From contig NC_021172.1 in NCBI RefSeq assembly GCF_000230975.2, forward strand, positions 2,728,001-2,792,000: a DNA stretch of 64,000 nucleotides, written 5' to 3'. The translations under genes and the position numbers were made by a program. Below the pieces are notes generated by a model. That model saw nothing but the letters and a program-made list of their open reading frames with translations, did no database searches and was not told the origin of the DNA. Positions 19,725 through 29,105 of the stretch are shown here, one piece after another. This DNA is from Hyphomicrobium denitrificans 1NES1 (GTDB lineage: Bacteria; Pseudomonadota; Alphaproteobacteria; Rhizobiales; Hyphomicrobiaceae). The first letter of the stretch is position 1, and each line of letters opens with the position of its first letter.

Positions 19725-20924
19725 TTAACGGGTAAAATGCGATTTCAAGAGTCGATAAGCCGACTTGAGGCGCGCGCTCTTGCGCAAGCGGCCCTCCAGA
19801 AGGTGATATATGGCACGCGGCACCGCTGCGAGATCGCGGGCAACGATCAGATCGTAGAGCGGAACTTGCTCGACGCCGAAGCCATGTTTGAACGGATGCT
19901 CGCCGAGCCCCAAATCGAACCTGCGTACACCCCGGGCGACAAAATGCTTCATCGCTTCGATCATGACCAGCCGGCCGGGCGAGAGATGGCCCCATGTCTC
20001 GCCTGTCCCGAGATGCAGCATCGTGAATGTATCCTCGTGGACGATGCCAAATAGCGTCGCGACGATCTCGCCGTTGGCTTCGAGTGCAAACAACGACGCA
20101 AGTCCCGCATCGGACCCATCGATCGCCAGCCGCTCGCCGAATGTGCGGTAGGCCGGTTCATCGAGGATGCGTTTGCCGCCCGTCGCGCCGTGACGCGGAG
20201 TCAACTGTTCTTCGAGCACGGCATAGACGTGCGCGGCTTCCCCCGGCGTCTCGGCGCGATAGAAGCGCGGCGCTCCTTCCTTCTCCCAAAGCCGATAGCA
20301 GCGCTCGACCTCCTTGCGGTACTTCTTGCCGCGTTCGTGCAGATACGTGTCGACGCTTTCCGGAACCGTTACGAGATTGCCGGAGCACCGGGAGGGAACA
20401 ATGCCCCAACGGGTCAGGAGCGGATTGGGCCGGCCGCCAATTTCAGCCGGCATGCGATCGAGCCGAATGAGATCGATATCGGACATTGCGCCGAGAACGG
20501 AACGCCAGATGCGCCGTATCGACCGCTGCCGTTCGGGAAGCGACGGTCCCAGGATCGGTCCGCCATAGCCGCCGGCACCGAGGTTGGCGAAGCGGGCAAC
20601 CGTCCGCCTGCGTTTCTTCTGAACGAGCAGCGGCAGAATCAGCGCAACCTCGCCGCTGTTGCTCTCCGTGACGACGACGAGGCGCGGCATGGCGCGTCGC
20701 GACGGCGCCAGCTCCTCATAGAATACGGTCAACCAGTCGAGCGTCTGGAAGCCGGTCGAGACGAGTCCGCCCTGCACCGCTTCAAGCGCGGCAAGAGCTT
20801 CATCGGCTCCGTCGAAGACTTCCGTTATGTAGCGGGGCGCGGGCCATAGCGATAGGCGCGCATCAACGCGATCTGCGGCTACAAACGCTGCGCCGTTCCC
20901 CACATCGGCCGTCGCCATACGCAC
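19725..20924 (-). CDS. GNAT-fold acetyltransferase, CelD/BcsL type
   Basis: Protein of 399 residues with a C-terminal GNAT domain of the Acetyltransf_6 (CelD/BcsL) type. The signature stretch KYRKEVERCYRLWEKEG and the later LFALEANGEIVATLFGI and YDPGRL-like LSPGRLVMIEAM agree with the family. The end, RRFDLGLGEHPFKHGFG, is also typical. These proteins modify cell-surface polysaccharides or their precursors. Neighbours give no pathway. It is likely cytosolic, as there is no signal or membrane segment. The start may be ATG 20924 or the second Met two codons later. Confidence 0.75.
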   Translation of the reverse strand: MRMATADVGNGAAFVAADRVDARLSLWPAPRYITEVFDGADEALAALEAVQGGLVSTGFQTLDWLTVFYEELAPSRRAMPRLVVVTESNSGEVALILPLLVQKKRRRTVARFANLGAGGYGGPILGPSLPERQRSIRRIWRSVLGAMSDIDLIRLDRMPAEIGGRPNPLLTRWGIVPSRCSGNLVTVPESVDTYLHERGKKYRKEVERCYRLWEKEGAPRFYRAETPGEAAHVYAVLEEQLTPRHGATGGKRILDEPAYRTFGERLAIDGSDAGLASLFALEANGEIVATLFGIVHEDTFTMLHLGTGETWGHLSPGRLVMIEAMKHFVARGVRRFDLGLGEHPFKHGFGVEQVPLYDLIVARDLAAVPRAIYHLLEGRLRKSARLKSAYRLLKSHFTR

Positions 20925-21084
20925 TCAAACTCTATTGGCGATTTCTGATTACCCTCTGCCCAGTCTCATCCGCCGCGCTCCAATCATTGCATCGTTTCGC
21001 TTGAGATCAAGCCTCAATTTGACCCGGCGAGTCGTGTGAAGTTCGGCAATAGAAATGATGGACTTCCCTTCGCATCTGCACACG

Positions 21085-21849
21085 TCAATGCGGGCCGGCG
21101 ATTACGGCCGCAGCGACCGCGAAGAAGACGGTCTCAAAAACCTGCTCGACCGCGCCCAGGACGTCGCCCGTGTAACCGGCGATTTTACGCCGGGCGATCA
21201 AGGCGATGATGGCTGCGGCCGCAAAAGCGAACAGCGTGGCAACGACAAACTTCGACGTCGGCAAGACGAGCAATCCAGGTATTAACCCTAAAGCGAATGC
21301 GACGGCGACCTCGGATGGCGTCATCTCCGAGATTTTCTGGCTGACTTTGGCGATGCCGCCGGCGTGAGGCAGCCTCCACATCGTCAGGATTGTCGCGAGG
21401 CGCGCGCCGGCGTGACCGGCGATCATGACGCAGGCCGCAGAGCGCAGATCGAGTGCAACGAGTGCTGAATCTTTCAGCGCGAACGCAGCGATCAGCGCGA
21501 TCGCGCCATACGTTCCGATGCTGCTGTCCTTCATGATTTCGAGGCGGCGCTCGCGCGTGCGGCCACCACCGAAGGCATCGGCAGTATCGGCGAGGCCATC
21601 TTCGTGCAGCGCGCCGGTGATCGCGATGGCCAGAACCAAGCCGATGACTATGGGAAGTGGTCCCGGAAAAAAGACTGCGCTCAGGAGAATGCCAGCCCCC
21701 GCGATCACGCCGACGATGGCGCCGACGAGCGGCATGTATTTAGCCGAGCGTGCAAGCCAGTCCGGCGGGCAGTCGCGGATCGACCCGACCGGCAACTGCG
21801 TCAGAAATTGCAGCGCGATCTGGAAGAGCCGTATCTCGCGGGCAATCAT
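21085..21849 (-). CDS. cobS: Adenosylcobinamide-GDP ribazoletransferase (cobalamin synthase)
   Basis: Integral membrane enzyme that joins adenosylcobinamide-GDP and alpha-ribazole, the last assembly step of cobalamin. The 254-residue protein has the family motif ALHEDGLADTADAFGGG followed by RRLEIMKDSSIGTYG, and multiple membrane segments. Its ATG overlaps the cobT stop by four bases (ATGA), so translation is coupled. It is the last gene of the chain glcD-glcE-glcF-cobT-cobS. The alternative symbol cobV is used in some species. Confidence 0.95.
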   Translation of the reverse strand: MIAREIRLFQIALQFLTQLPVGSIRDCPPDWLARSAKYMPLVGAIVGVIAGAGILLSAVFFPGPLPIVIGLVLAIAITGALHEDGLADTADAFGGGRTRERRLEIMKDSSIGTYGAIALIAAFALKDSALVALDLRSAACVMIAGHAGARLATILTMWRLPHAGGIAKVSQKISEMTPSEVAVAFALGLIPGLLVLPTSKFVVATLFAFAAAAIIALIARRKIAGYTGDVLGAVEQVFETVFFAVAAAVIAGPH

Positions 21850-22892
21850 GCCGGGTGCTCACCGGGCAGCTCAGCCATGTCGCGCAGCATCAATTCCGCC
21901 GCGCGAATGAGCGGGATAGCAAGCGCCGCACCCGTTCCCTCGCCAAGCCGCATATCGAGTTGGAGCAGCGGTCTCGCACCGAGATGGTCGAGAAGTGCCT
22001 TGTGCCCCGGTTCAGCAGAGCAATGTGCGAAGACGCAGCACGCGCGCGTCTCCGGATAGAGCGCAATGGCTGCAAGGGCCGCGACCGTCGAGATGAAGCC
22101 GTCGACGACGATGATCCGGCGTTCCGCGGCGGCGGCGGCCATGGCGCCCGCCATCATGGCGATCTCAAAGCCGCCGAATTGCCGGAGCGCTTCACGCGCT
22201 CGTTCGTCTGGACTGATCGCTTGAATGTTTGCCCGGGCCCAAACAATCTCCAGGATCTTGCGCTTGTGCTCCAAGCCGAGAGCCGGTGCGCCCGCGCCAG
22301 GCCCGACGAGCGCGGCAAGATCGATTCCGGTCAATGCGCACGCGACGAGCGCCGCGGCACTGGTGTTTCCGATGCCGATTTCGCCGTACCCGACGATGCC
22401 GACCTCATCATCGGCGAGTTGCGCATCGGTAGCCCGCCCGGCTTCGAGTGCTTGCGCGCACTCGTCCGGACTCATCGCCGGTTCGAGCCGCGAATTCCTG
22501 GTGCCGCTCGCGACCCGCCGCTCGATCAGCTGATCGTGCGGCGGCAGCGGTTCGAGCATTCCGGCATCAACAAGCACGACATCGATGCCGGAGGCTCGCG
22601 CCAAAACGTTGACCCCGGCATTGGCCGCAAGAACCATTTTTGCGATCTCGCGCGTGATTGCCGAGGGATAGGCCGTCACGCCTTCAGCCGTCAGGCCGTG
22701 ATCGGCCGCGAACACGAGAACTTTTGCGCGGCCGAGATCGGGCCGCAGCGTGCCGCTGACCATTCCGATTTGCAGAGCGAGGTCTTCAATGCGGCCGAGC
22801 GAGCCGACGGGCTTCGCTTTACCTCGGATACGTGCCCGAAGCTGCGCTTCGAGTACCGCGCGGGACGGGGCTTCCTTGTCGATGATGTTCAT
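21846..22892 (-). CDS. cobT: Nicotinate-nucleotide-dimethylbenzimidazole phosphoribosyltransferase
   Basis: Activates the lower ligand base of B12 to alpha-ribazole phosphate. The 348-residue protein has KPVGSLGRIEDLALQIG, the GEIGIGNTSAAALVACALTG stretch, and a C-terminal GFISTVAALAAI segment typical of CobT. ATG 22892 (MNIIDKEAP) is chosen because it overlaps the stop of glcF by four bases as ATGA. A start at 23057 would run far inside glcF. It overlaps cobS at its other end in the same manner. The gene is called cobU in some species. Confidence 0.95.
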   Translation of the reverse strand: MNIIDKEAPSRAVLEAQLRARIRGKAKPVGSLGRIEDLALQIGMVSGTLRPDLGRAKVLVFAADHGLTAEGVTAYPSAITREIAKMVLAANAGVNVLARASGIDVVLVDAGMLEPLPPHDQLIERRVASGTRNSRLEPAMSPDECAQALEAGRATDAQLADDEVGIVGYGEIGIGNTSAAALVACALTGIDLAALVGPGAGAPALGLEHKRKILEIVWARANIQAISPDERAREALRQFGGFEIAMMAGAMAAAAAERRIIVVDGFISTVAALAAIALYPETRACCVFAHCSAEPGHKALLDHLGARPLLQLDMRLGEGTGAALAIPLIRAAELMLRDMAELPGEHPA

Positions 22893-24253
22893 GCGCCGAT
22901 ATAGTCCTCTACGCTTCGCTCGGGCTGCGGCACATCGGTCGAATATTTGGCGAGACCTTCGAGGCCTTGCGGAACAGGACCGCCGTGCGCCCAGTCCAAA
23001 AGCTCGATCGTATGCACGACAGGAATATCGAGTGCCGTCTGCAATTGCTGGATGCATCCGATGTTCCCTGCTGCCACAACGTCTGGCCTCAGCGACTTGA
23101 TATTTGCCGCCTTGCGGTCACGTAGCGCACCCGCGATTTCGGGCTGCACGATGTTGTAAATACCCGCCGAGCCACAGCAGAGATGGCTTTCCGGAATATC
23201 CAGCACCGTGAACCCAGCCTTTTTTAAAAGCGATTTCGGCTGAGAGATGACGCGCTGACCGTGCTGCAAAGAGCAGGCCGAGTGATAGGCCACTTTGAGA
23301 CTCGACCATCGCTTGGGCGCGCCGAAATCGTGGCCGTCGAGAAATTCGGTCACGTCCTTGGCCATCGCTGCAATGTCCTTGGCACGTTTGGCGTACTCGG
23401 TTTCATGCCGCAGGAGATGGCCATAGTCCTTTACCGTCGTGCCGCAGCCCGACGTATTGATGATGACGGCATCGACACCGCCCTTGGCGATTTCCTTGCT
23501 CCAGGCCGCAACGTTGGCACGTGCGAACTTTATGGCTTCTTCCTCGCGTCCGATGTGCTGGCTCAAAGCACCACAACATCCTGCGCCGTTCGCGACGATG
23601 ACGTCGATGCCGCCGCGAGCGAAAAGCCGGATCGTCGCGTCGTTGATCTGCGGCCTCAGAACCTGCTGCGCGCAGCCTGCGAGCAGAAGGACACGGCCTG
23701 TCCTGACCCCTGTCGGCGACGCTGTTCCAGGACCGCGAAAACGTGCGCTGCGCGGCGCCTCGGCCGGCGCAAGCTCGACCATCGCGGCCAGCTCCGGAAT
23801 CTTGAGGGCGCGAAAGATCGGCGCCAGGCGGCGGCCCAAAGGCGCAGCGCGCATCGCCCAGCGGAAACGCCGCGGATAAGGAACGATTTCCGTCAGCGCT
23901 CTGCGGATCAACCGATCCTTCAGACTGCGGTTACCGGTCTTTTCGATATGGCCGCGCGCAATCTCGACGAGATGCATGTAGTCGACGCCCGACGGACACG
24001 TCGTCATGCAGGACAAGCACGTCAGGCATCGGTCGATATGCTTCGAGACTTCGGGCTTTGCCTCGATGCCCTTTTCGAGCATGTCCTTGATCGCGTAAAT
24101 GCGCCCGCGCGGACTATCGCGCTCGTCCCCCAGGACGACATAGGTCGGGCACGTCGCCGTGCAAAGCCCGCAATGGACGCAGCGACGCAGGATGCGATCC
24201 GCTCGCGCGATTTCCGGATTCTCAAGCTGCTCCTTGGAAAAACTGGTGTGCAT
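22889..24253 (-). CDS. glcF: Glycolate oxidase iron-sulfur subunit
   Basis: Electron-transfer subunit of glycolate oxidase, carrying electrons from the FAD subunits to the quinone pool. The 454-residue protein has two 4Fe-4S motifs: Cys25, 28, 31 and 35 (CVHCGLCTATCP), and Cys76, 79, 82 and 86 (CLTCLSCMTTCP). Two CCG domains follow, with GCC at NGAGCCGALS and CC at ESHLCCGSAG. It begins 26 bases after glcE and overlaps cobT by four bases. Confidence 0.95.
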   Translation of the reverse strand: MHTSFSKEQLENPEIARADRILRRCVHCGLCTATCPTYVVLGDERDSPRGRIYAIKDMLEKGIEAKPEVSKHIDRCLTCLSCMTTCPSGVDYMHLVEIARGHIEKTGNRSLKDRLIRRALTEIVPYPRRFRWAMRAAPLGRRLAPIFRALKIPELAAMVELAPAEAPRSARFRGPGTASPTGVRTGRVLLLAGCAQQVLRPQINDATIRLFARGGIDVIVANGAGCCGALSQHIGREEEAIKFARANVAAWSKEIAKGGVDAVIINTSGCGTTVKDYGHLLRHETEYAKRAKDIAAMAKDVTEFLDGHDFGAPKRWSSLKVAYHSACSLQHGQRVISQPKSLLKKAGFTVLDIPESHLCCGSAGIYNIVQPEIAGALRDRKAANIKSLRPDVVAAGNIGCIQQLQTALDIPVVHTIELLDWAHGGPVPQGLEGLAKYSTDVPQPERSVEDYIGA

Positions 24254-24279
24254 TGCGCCTGACTGTCAGACAGAAATTT

Positions 24280-25503
24280 CTAAAGGTTGGCGTACATCCG
24301 CCCGCGATTCAGAAGTCCATCGGGATCGAACGCGGACTTCACGCCGCGAGTCAATCGTTCGATTTCCGGCTTCAGCGGTTCGAAGACATCGACGCTGGCG
24401 CGGACTTCCGGTTGCGCGCGGATGAGCGTGGCGTGGCCGCCGCGAACCGACACGGCCCGGCGGACGTCGGCGGCACCGGCATCGGCGGCGGCCGGAACCT
24501 CAAGCCAGATCAACGCTCCGGCCCAATCGTAGAATGCCGTGGAGTCCATAAACTTCTCAATCGCAAAAACGATCTCGGCGGCCTTCGTCGGCAACGTCGA
24601 AATCCGCCAGAGGCTGGTTTCGGTCGAGAACGGCATGACCGACAGCGTGCGGAATTCGCTCCAAAGGCTCCAGGTCTCCTCGGCGTCGAGTTCGATCGGC
24701 GTGCCATACACCTTCAATGCGGCTTTGAGTTTTTCCTTGCGCGCTTCGATCGCGGTCGAAAACGTCTCCAGCCTCAAAAGCGTGACCGGTTGATCGATGC
24801 CCTTCAATTTCGGTTGCTTGAGGCGCGCGGCGCAACCCTTCGGCAGATGGACGGCGCCAGAGACTTCGAGCGGCGTCGCCATTGTCGCGGTCAGTGCCTC
24901 GATCGCGAGGTCGTCGGGGAGACCGGTATAAGCGAGCGTCAGCATCGTCTGGGGCAATGGCGCCACCTTGAACGTCACTTCGGTCATCACCGCGAGCGTG
25001 CCCCAACTGCCGGTCAGGCCGCGTGCGATATCGAGGCCCGTGACATTTTTCATCACGCGGCCACCGGATTTGAAGAGTTCGCCTCGGCCATTGACGGCAC
25101 GAACGCCAAGAAGATTGTCGCGTGCGCTTCCTGCGAGGATGCGGCGGGAGCCTGAAAAATTCGTCGCGAAAACGCCGCCAATCGACAACGCGCCACCCGG
25201 GGCGCCGGTCGCCGGTCCCAGGTCGACCGGCTCGAAGGCAAGCATTTGTCCTCGTGCGGCCAAGATCGCTTCAATCTCATAGACCGGCGTTCCGGAGCGC
25301 GCCGACATGACGATCTCCGTCGGCTCGTATAGAGTTACGCCTTTGAGGCCCGCCGTCGACAGAACGATATCGGAGCGCGCGACGCGGCCGGCATTGCGCA
25401 AGGCGCCGTGACCGACAACCTCGACGCGCCGTTTCTGGGCGGCGAGCTTCGCGATCATCGACTGCAGCTCCCACTCGGCTGCGGGTCGCAAGAGTTCGGT
25501 CAC
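24280..25503 (-). CDS. glcE: Glycolate oxidase FAD-binding subunit GlcE
   Basis: Second flavin-type subunit of glycolate oxidase, 407 residues. It holds the PCMH-type FAD fold: EIVMSARSGTPVYEIEAILA, then GGVFATNFSGSRRILAGSARD and VMKNVTGLDIARGLTGSWG. It ends DPDGLLNRGRMY, where GlcD-like oxidases bind the cofactor end. It lies between glcD, with a 14-base gap, and glcF. Without GlcD and GlcF it would not be active. Confidence 0.93.
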   Translation of the reverse strand: MTELLRPAAEWELQSMIAKLAAQKRRVEVVGHGALRNAGRVARSDIVLSTAGLKGVTLYEPTEIVMSARSGTPVYEIEAILAARGQMLAFEPVDLGPATGAPGGALSIGGVFATNFSGSRRILAGSARDNLLGVRAVNGRGELFKSGGRVMKNVTGLDIARGLTGSWGTLAVMTEVTFKVAPLPQTMLTLAYTGLPDDLAIEALTATMATPLEVSGAVHLPKGCAARLKQPKLKGIDQPVTLLRLETFSTAIEARKEKLKAALKVYGTPIELDAEETWSLWSEFRTLSVMPFSTETSLWRISTLPTKAAEIVFAIEKFMDSTAFYDWAGALIWLEVPAAADAGAADVRRAVSVRGGHATLIRAQPEVRASVDVFEPLKPEIERLTRGVKSAFDPDGLLNRGRMYANL

Positions 25504-25517
25504 GAACGCACCATGTG

Positions 25518-26990
25518 CTAAGCGGCCTCGGGGGTGCTCGCGGCGCGGCCCGAGCGCATCGTCTCGGTGGCCGCCAGCGGAAAAACTTTCGCGGGGTTAA
25601 GACGCCACGTCGGATCGAACACCGTCTTGATACGCATCTGCACGGCAAGATCGGTTGCGGAGAACTGCGATGCCATGAGCTCGCGCTTTTCGATGCCGAC
25701 GCCATGCTCGCCCGTGAGGCAGCCGCCCAGCTCGACGCAGAGCTTCAGGATAGCTTCGCCCGCCGCTTCGGCACGGTCGGCTTCGCTCGGATTGTTCGCA
25801 TCGTAAAGGATGAGCGGGTGCAGATTGCCGTCGCCCGCATGGAAGATGTTGGCAACTTTCAAATCGTGCTCGGCGCAAATCTGGCTTATCCGCGTCAGCG
25901 CGTGCGGAAGCTGCGCGAGCGGGATGGTGCCATCCATGCAGAGGTAATCGGAGATTCGGCCGATGGCGCCGAACGCGGCCTTCCGGCCTGCCCAGATGCG
26001 CGCGCTCTGCTCGGGCCCCGAACTCATGACAACCGTTTTCGGATCGTACGCGGCTGCAATCTCTGCAATGCGTCCGAGCAGAATGCCGATCTCGTTTTCC
26101 GAACCCTCGACCTCGACGATCAGCAAGGCTTCGACGTCTAGCGGATAACCGGCACCGGCGAATGCCTCGCAGACTTCGATGGCGGCGTGGTCCATGTATT
26201 CGATCGCGACCGGAATGATGCCGGCCGCGATGATCGCGGCGACGCAACTGCCTGCCGCCTCCGGCGACCGGAAGCCGATCATCATCGGGCGCGCGCCTTC
26301 CGCGGCGGGAAGGATCTTGACGGTTGCTTCGGTCACGACGCCGAGCTGGCCTTCCGAGCCGATCATGAAGCTCAACAGATCGTAGCCGTTCCTTTCAAGC
26401 GACGTGCCGCCGATGTCGACGATCATGCCGTCGATCAGCACCATCTTGACGCCGAGCACGTTGTGCGTCGTCACGCCGTATTTGAGGCAATGGGCGCCGC
26501 CTGAATTCATCGCGAGGTTGCCGGCAATGGTGCAGGCCAACTGTGACGACGGATCGGGCGCATAGAAGAAGCCCTTCGGCGCAACGCGCGAAGTTATCTC
26601 GAGATTCGTGATGCCGGCTTCCACGCGCGCGAAGCGATTGACGTAATCGACCTCAAGGACGCGATTCATTTTCGAGACACAGAGAACGATGGCGTCCTCC
26701 GTCGGCAGCGCGCCGCCACAGAGCGAGGTCCCGGCGCCGCGCGGAATGACCTTGACGTCGTTCTCGTGGCAGAATTTCAGGATCTTCGAAACTTCTTCGG
26801 TCGTGCGCGGCAGCACGACGAGCATCGGCACATTGCGATACGCGGTGAAGGCGTCGGTTTCGTAGGCGCGCCGCCCATCTTCATCGAGGATCAGAAGGTC
26901 CGCGCCGACTCGGCTTTTCAGACCTTCGATCAATATGGGCCGACGGCGGATAACGCCAATATCCGGTTCAGGCAGCTCGATATGTGGCAT
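25518..26990 (-). CDS. glcD: Glycolate oxidase subunit GlcD
   Basis: Main FAD subunit that oxidises glycolate to glyoxylate. The 490-residue protein has the PCMH flavin fold with VIPRGAGTSLCGGALP and GNLAMNSGGAHCLKYGVTTHN. The C-terminal FAD-oxidase domain includes VANIFHAGDGNLHPLI and GCLTGEHGVGIEKRE. ATG 26990 (MPHIELPEP) has gaggag ten bases upstream; the longer start at 27083 adds unlike sequence. It is the first gene of the five-gene chain, so the promoter should lie at about 26991-27146. Confidence 0.94.
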   Translation of the reverse strand: MPHIELPEPDIGVIRRRPILIEGLKSRVGADLLILDEDGRRAYETDAFTAYRNVPMLVVLPRTTEEVSKILKFCHENDVKVIPRGAGTSLCGGALPTEDAIVLCVSKMNRVLEVDYVNRFARVEAGITNLEITSRVAPKGFFYAPDPSSQLACTIAGNLAMNSGGAHCLKYGVTTHNVLGVKMVLIDGMIVDIGGTSLERNGYDLLSFMIGSEGQLGVVTEATVKILPAAEGARPMMIGFRSPEAAGSCVAAIIAAGIIPVAIEYMDHAAIEVCEAFAGAGYPLDVEALLIVEVEGSENEIGILLGRIAEIAAAYDPKTVVMSSGPEQSARIWAGRKAAFGAIGRISDYLCMDGTIPLAQLPHALTRISQICAEHDLKVANIFHAGDGNLHPLILYDANNPSEADRAEAAGEAILKLCVELGGCLTGEHGVGIEKRELMASQFSATDLAVQMRIKTVFDPTWRLNPAKVFPLAATETMRSGRAASTPEAA

Positions 26991-27146
26991 CGCCAAACAT
27001 CTCCTCAGCGACCACCCCGAATCGGCCGTGCGCCGCGCTGGCTTCCTTAAACTCATTGCGGCGGTTGTTAAGCATCCTCGCACGCGGCGGCGTGGCGAGC
27101 AATATCCGGCCGCGTCATGTTGTAGAGAGACTTTACGGCCGAACGT

Positions 27147-27479
27147 TCAATGACGCTCGTTGCGGCCCGGGAATCTTGGCCGACGGAACTCGGGGGGGCC
27201 ACGAAATTCGGGGGGTCCGCGAAACTCCTGCGGCGCACGCCCCTCGCGCTCACGATCGCGAAATCGATCCTGAGCGAAGCATCCGCTCAAGCATGATTGG
27301 AGCGCCGCGTCGCAGCGCGGTGAATACAGAAGCTTGGTGTTCATGCGGCAGGTGTTGTGTTGAGAGCGACAGCCTTCGGCGCATGGGTCGGCGAAGGCAG
27401 ACCCAGACACGACAAGCATGAGGCCCATCAGGATGGCGGCGCGCATCAATCCTTTTGCGCTCCCTACTGTTTGAACCAT
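27147..27479 (-). CDS. Small secreted Cys-rich hypothetical protein
   Basis: Unrecognised exported protein of 110 residues. A signal peptide (LMRAAILMGLMLVVSGSAFA) is followed by a Cys-rich core, CAEGCRSQHNTC and CDAALQSCLSGC. The pattern CxxxCx6C then Cx6CxxxC is symmetric and suggests disulfides in a helical hairpin. The tail is Arg/Pro-rich with the short repeat EFRGPP twice. ATG 27479 has an aggagg site seven bases upstream; a start at 27575 lacks one. It may share a transcript end with glcD, but no direct link is seen. Confidence 0.65.
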   Translation of the reverse strand: MVQTVGSAKGLMRAAILMGLMLVVSGSAFADPCAEGCRSQHNTCRMNTKLLYSPRCDAALQSCLSGCFAQDRFRDREREGRAPQEFRGPPEFRGPPEFRRPRFPGRNERH

Positions 27480-27616
27480 CCTACCGCCTCCTGGTCCCGG
27501 ACCACGGTGCGGGACGGCGGGCCAAAACAAAACGAGGGAAACTAAGTACATGACCCTGAACAACGGCTGAACCATAGATTTGGCCGCCGGTACCGAGCCA
27601 ATACCGTAGCAAAACC

Positions 27617-28999
27617 CTAGAACGCAAACTCCTCAAAAATATGGTCAATGTTCTGGCGCCAAGGGCCAGCATACCGCTGCAACAGGTCGTCGGATACGGT
27701 GCGGCCCTCCCCAGCGATTCGCTCAAGCGGGGCCAAATAGATCGTCTCGTCCTCGCTCATCGCATTGACGCGGCGGCGGTTCTTCAAACCGAGGCGAGAA
27801 ATGTGCAGCGCTTGACGTGCAAGATCGCGGACGCTCGTCGACCGGAACGGAGTTGCCAGCGCCAATTTCGGTACGTCCGTTCGCAGTTTCCCGCGCTCCT
27901 CGGCCGTCCAGTCCCGCACCATTTGCCAAGCCTGGTCGAGCGCCGCCCCGTCGTAAAGGATGCCGGCCCAGAAAGCGGGGAGCGCCGTGATCGTGCCCCA
28001 GCGCCCGCCGTCGGCACCGCGCATTTCGAGAAAGCGCTTGAGACGGACCTCTGGAAACAGCGTCGTCAAATGATCGGCCCAATCGTCGATCGTTGGAAAC
28101 TCGCCTTCGAAACCGCGCAGGCGACCCGCCATGAAATCGCGGAACGATGAGCCGGCGACGTCGATGTAGTTTCCGTTCCGGTAGACGAAATACATCGGCA
28201 CATCGAGCGCGTATTCTACGTATCGCTCGTAACCCATGCCGTCTTCGAACGCGAACGGCAGCATGCCCGTGCGTTGCCTGTCGGTGTCGCGCCAAATTTC
28301 GCTTCGCAACGACTGAAAGCCGTTAGGTCTGCCTTCCATGAAGGGCGAGGCTGCAAACAGCGCGGTGGCGATCGGCTGCAGCGCCAGCGAAACACGCAGC
28401 TTCTTGACCATGTCGGCTTCCGAGCCGAAGTCGAGATTCACCTGGACCGTCGCCGTCCTGTACATCATGTCGAGGCCGCGACTGCCAACGGACGGCATGT
28501 AGCGCGTCATGACCTTGTAGCGCTTCTTCGGCATCTGTGGGATTTCGTCGAGGCGCCACTTCGGCGAAAACCCAACTCCGAGAAAGCCGATCGCAAGATC
28601 CTCGCCGACGTCGAGGACTTCGCGGAGATGCTCGTCCGTCTCGGCGTCGGTTTCGTGGACGTTGTCAAGCGGCGCTCCGGACAGCTCGAACTGGCCGCCC
28701 GGTTCAAGGCTGATCGTACCGCCCTTCTCACCGTCCGGCCGCTTCAAGGCGATGACCTTGTCGTCTTCCTTGATCGCAACCCAACGATAGCGTGCAATGA
28801 GCTCATCCATCAGGGCGCGAATGCCGTCGGGGCCGCCATATGGCACGGGCGCCAGGGAAACGGTGCGGAAGACGAACTTTTCATGCTCGGTACCGATCCG
28901 CCATTCGGATTTCGGCTTCTCGCCCGCCGCGATCCAGCGCACCAGATCGTCGCGAGATTCGATCCGTGCGCTTTCGGCAGCCTGTTCGCGCGTCGACAT
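27617..28999 (-). CDS. gshA: Glutamate-cysteine ligase
   Basis: Catalyses the first step of glutathione synthesis. The 460-residue protein is of the plant/alphaproteobacterial type: GTEHEKFVFR near the start, GGQFELSGAPLDNVHET, then DMMYRTATVQVNLDFGSE and RTGMLPFAFEDGMGYERYV. It ends in a Gly/Glu-rich region with TVSDDLLQRYAGPW. ATG 28999 (MSTREQAAE) gives the family start; no strong ribosome site is seen. It lies 106 bases after rsmE on the same strand and may be transcribed with it. Confidence 0.93.
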   Translation of the reverse strand: MSTREQAAESARIESRDDLVRWIAAGEKPKSEWRIGTEHEKFVFRTVSLAPVPYGGPDGIRALMDELIARYRWVAIKEDDKVIALKRPDGEKGGTISLEPGGQFELSGAPLDNVHETDAETDEHLREVLDVGEDLAIGFLGVGFSPKWRLDEIPQMPKKRYKVMTRYMPSVGSRGLDMMYRTATVQVNLDFGSEADMVKKLRVSLALQPIATALFAASPFMEGRPNGFQSLRSEIWRDTDRQRTGMLPFAFEDGMGYERYVEYALDVPMYFVYRNGNYIDVAGSSFRDFMAGRLRGFEGEFPTIDDWADHLTTLFPEVRLKRFLEMRGADGGRWGTITALPAFWAGILYDGAALDQAWQMVRDWTAEERGKLRTDVPKLALATPFRSTSVRDLARQALHISRLGLKNRRRVNAMSEDETIYLAPLERIAGEGRTVSDDLLQRYAGPWRQNIDHIFEEFAF

Positions 29000-29105
29000 A
29001 CCCGAGTAGCCCGGCTCATTCCTGGATAAGTGCGAAGGGACCTCGCACGGCAGGAGCCTTATGGCGGGGCAGGATCGGAACGGCAAGGTGGCGTAGATGC
29101 CGAGT

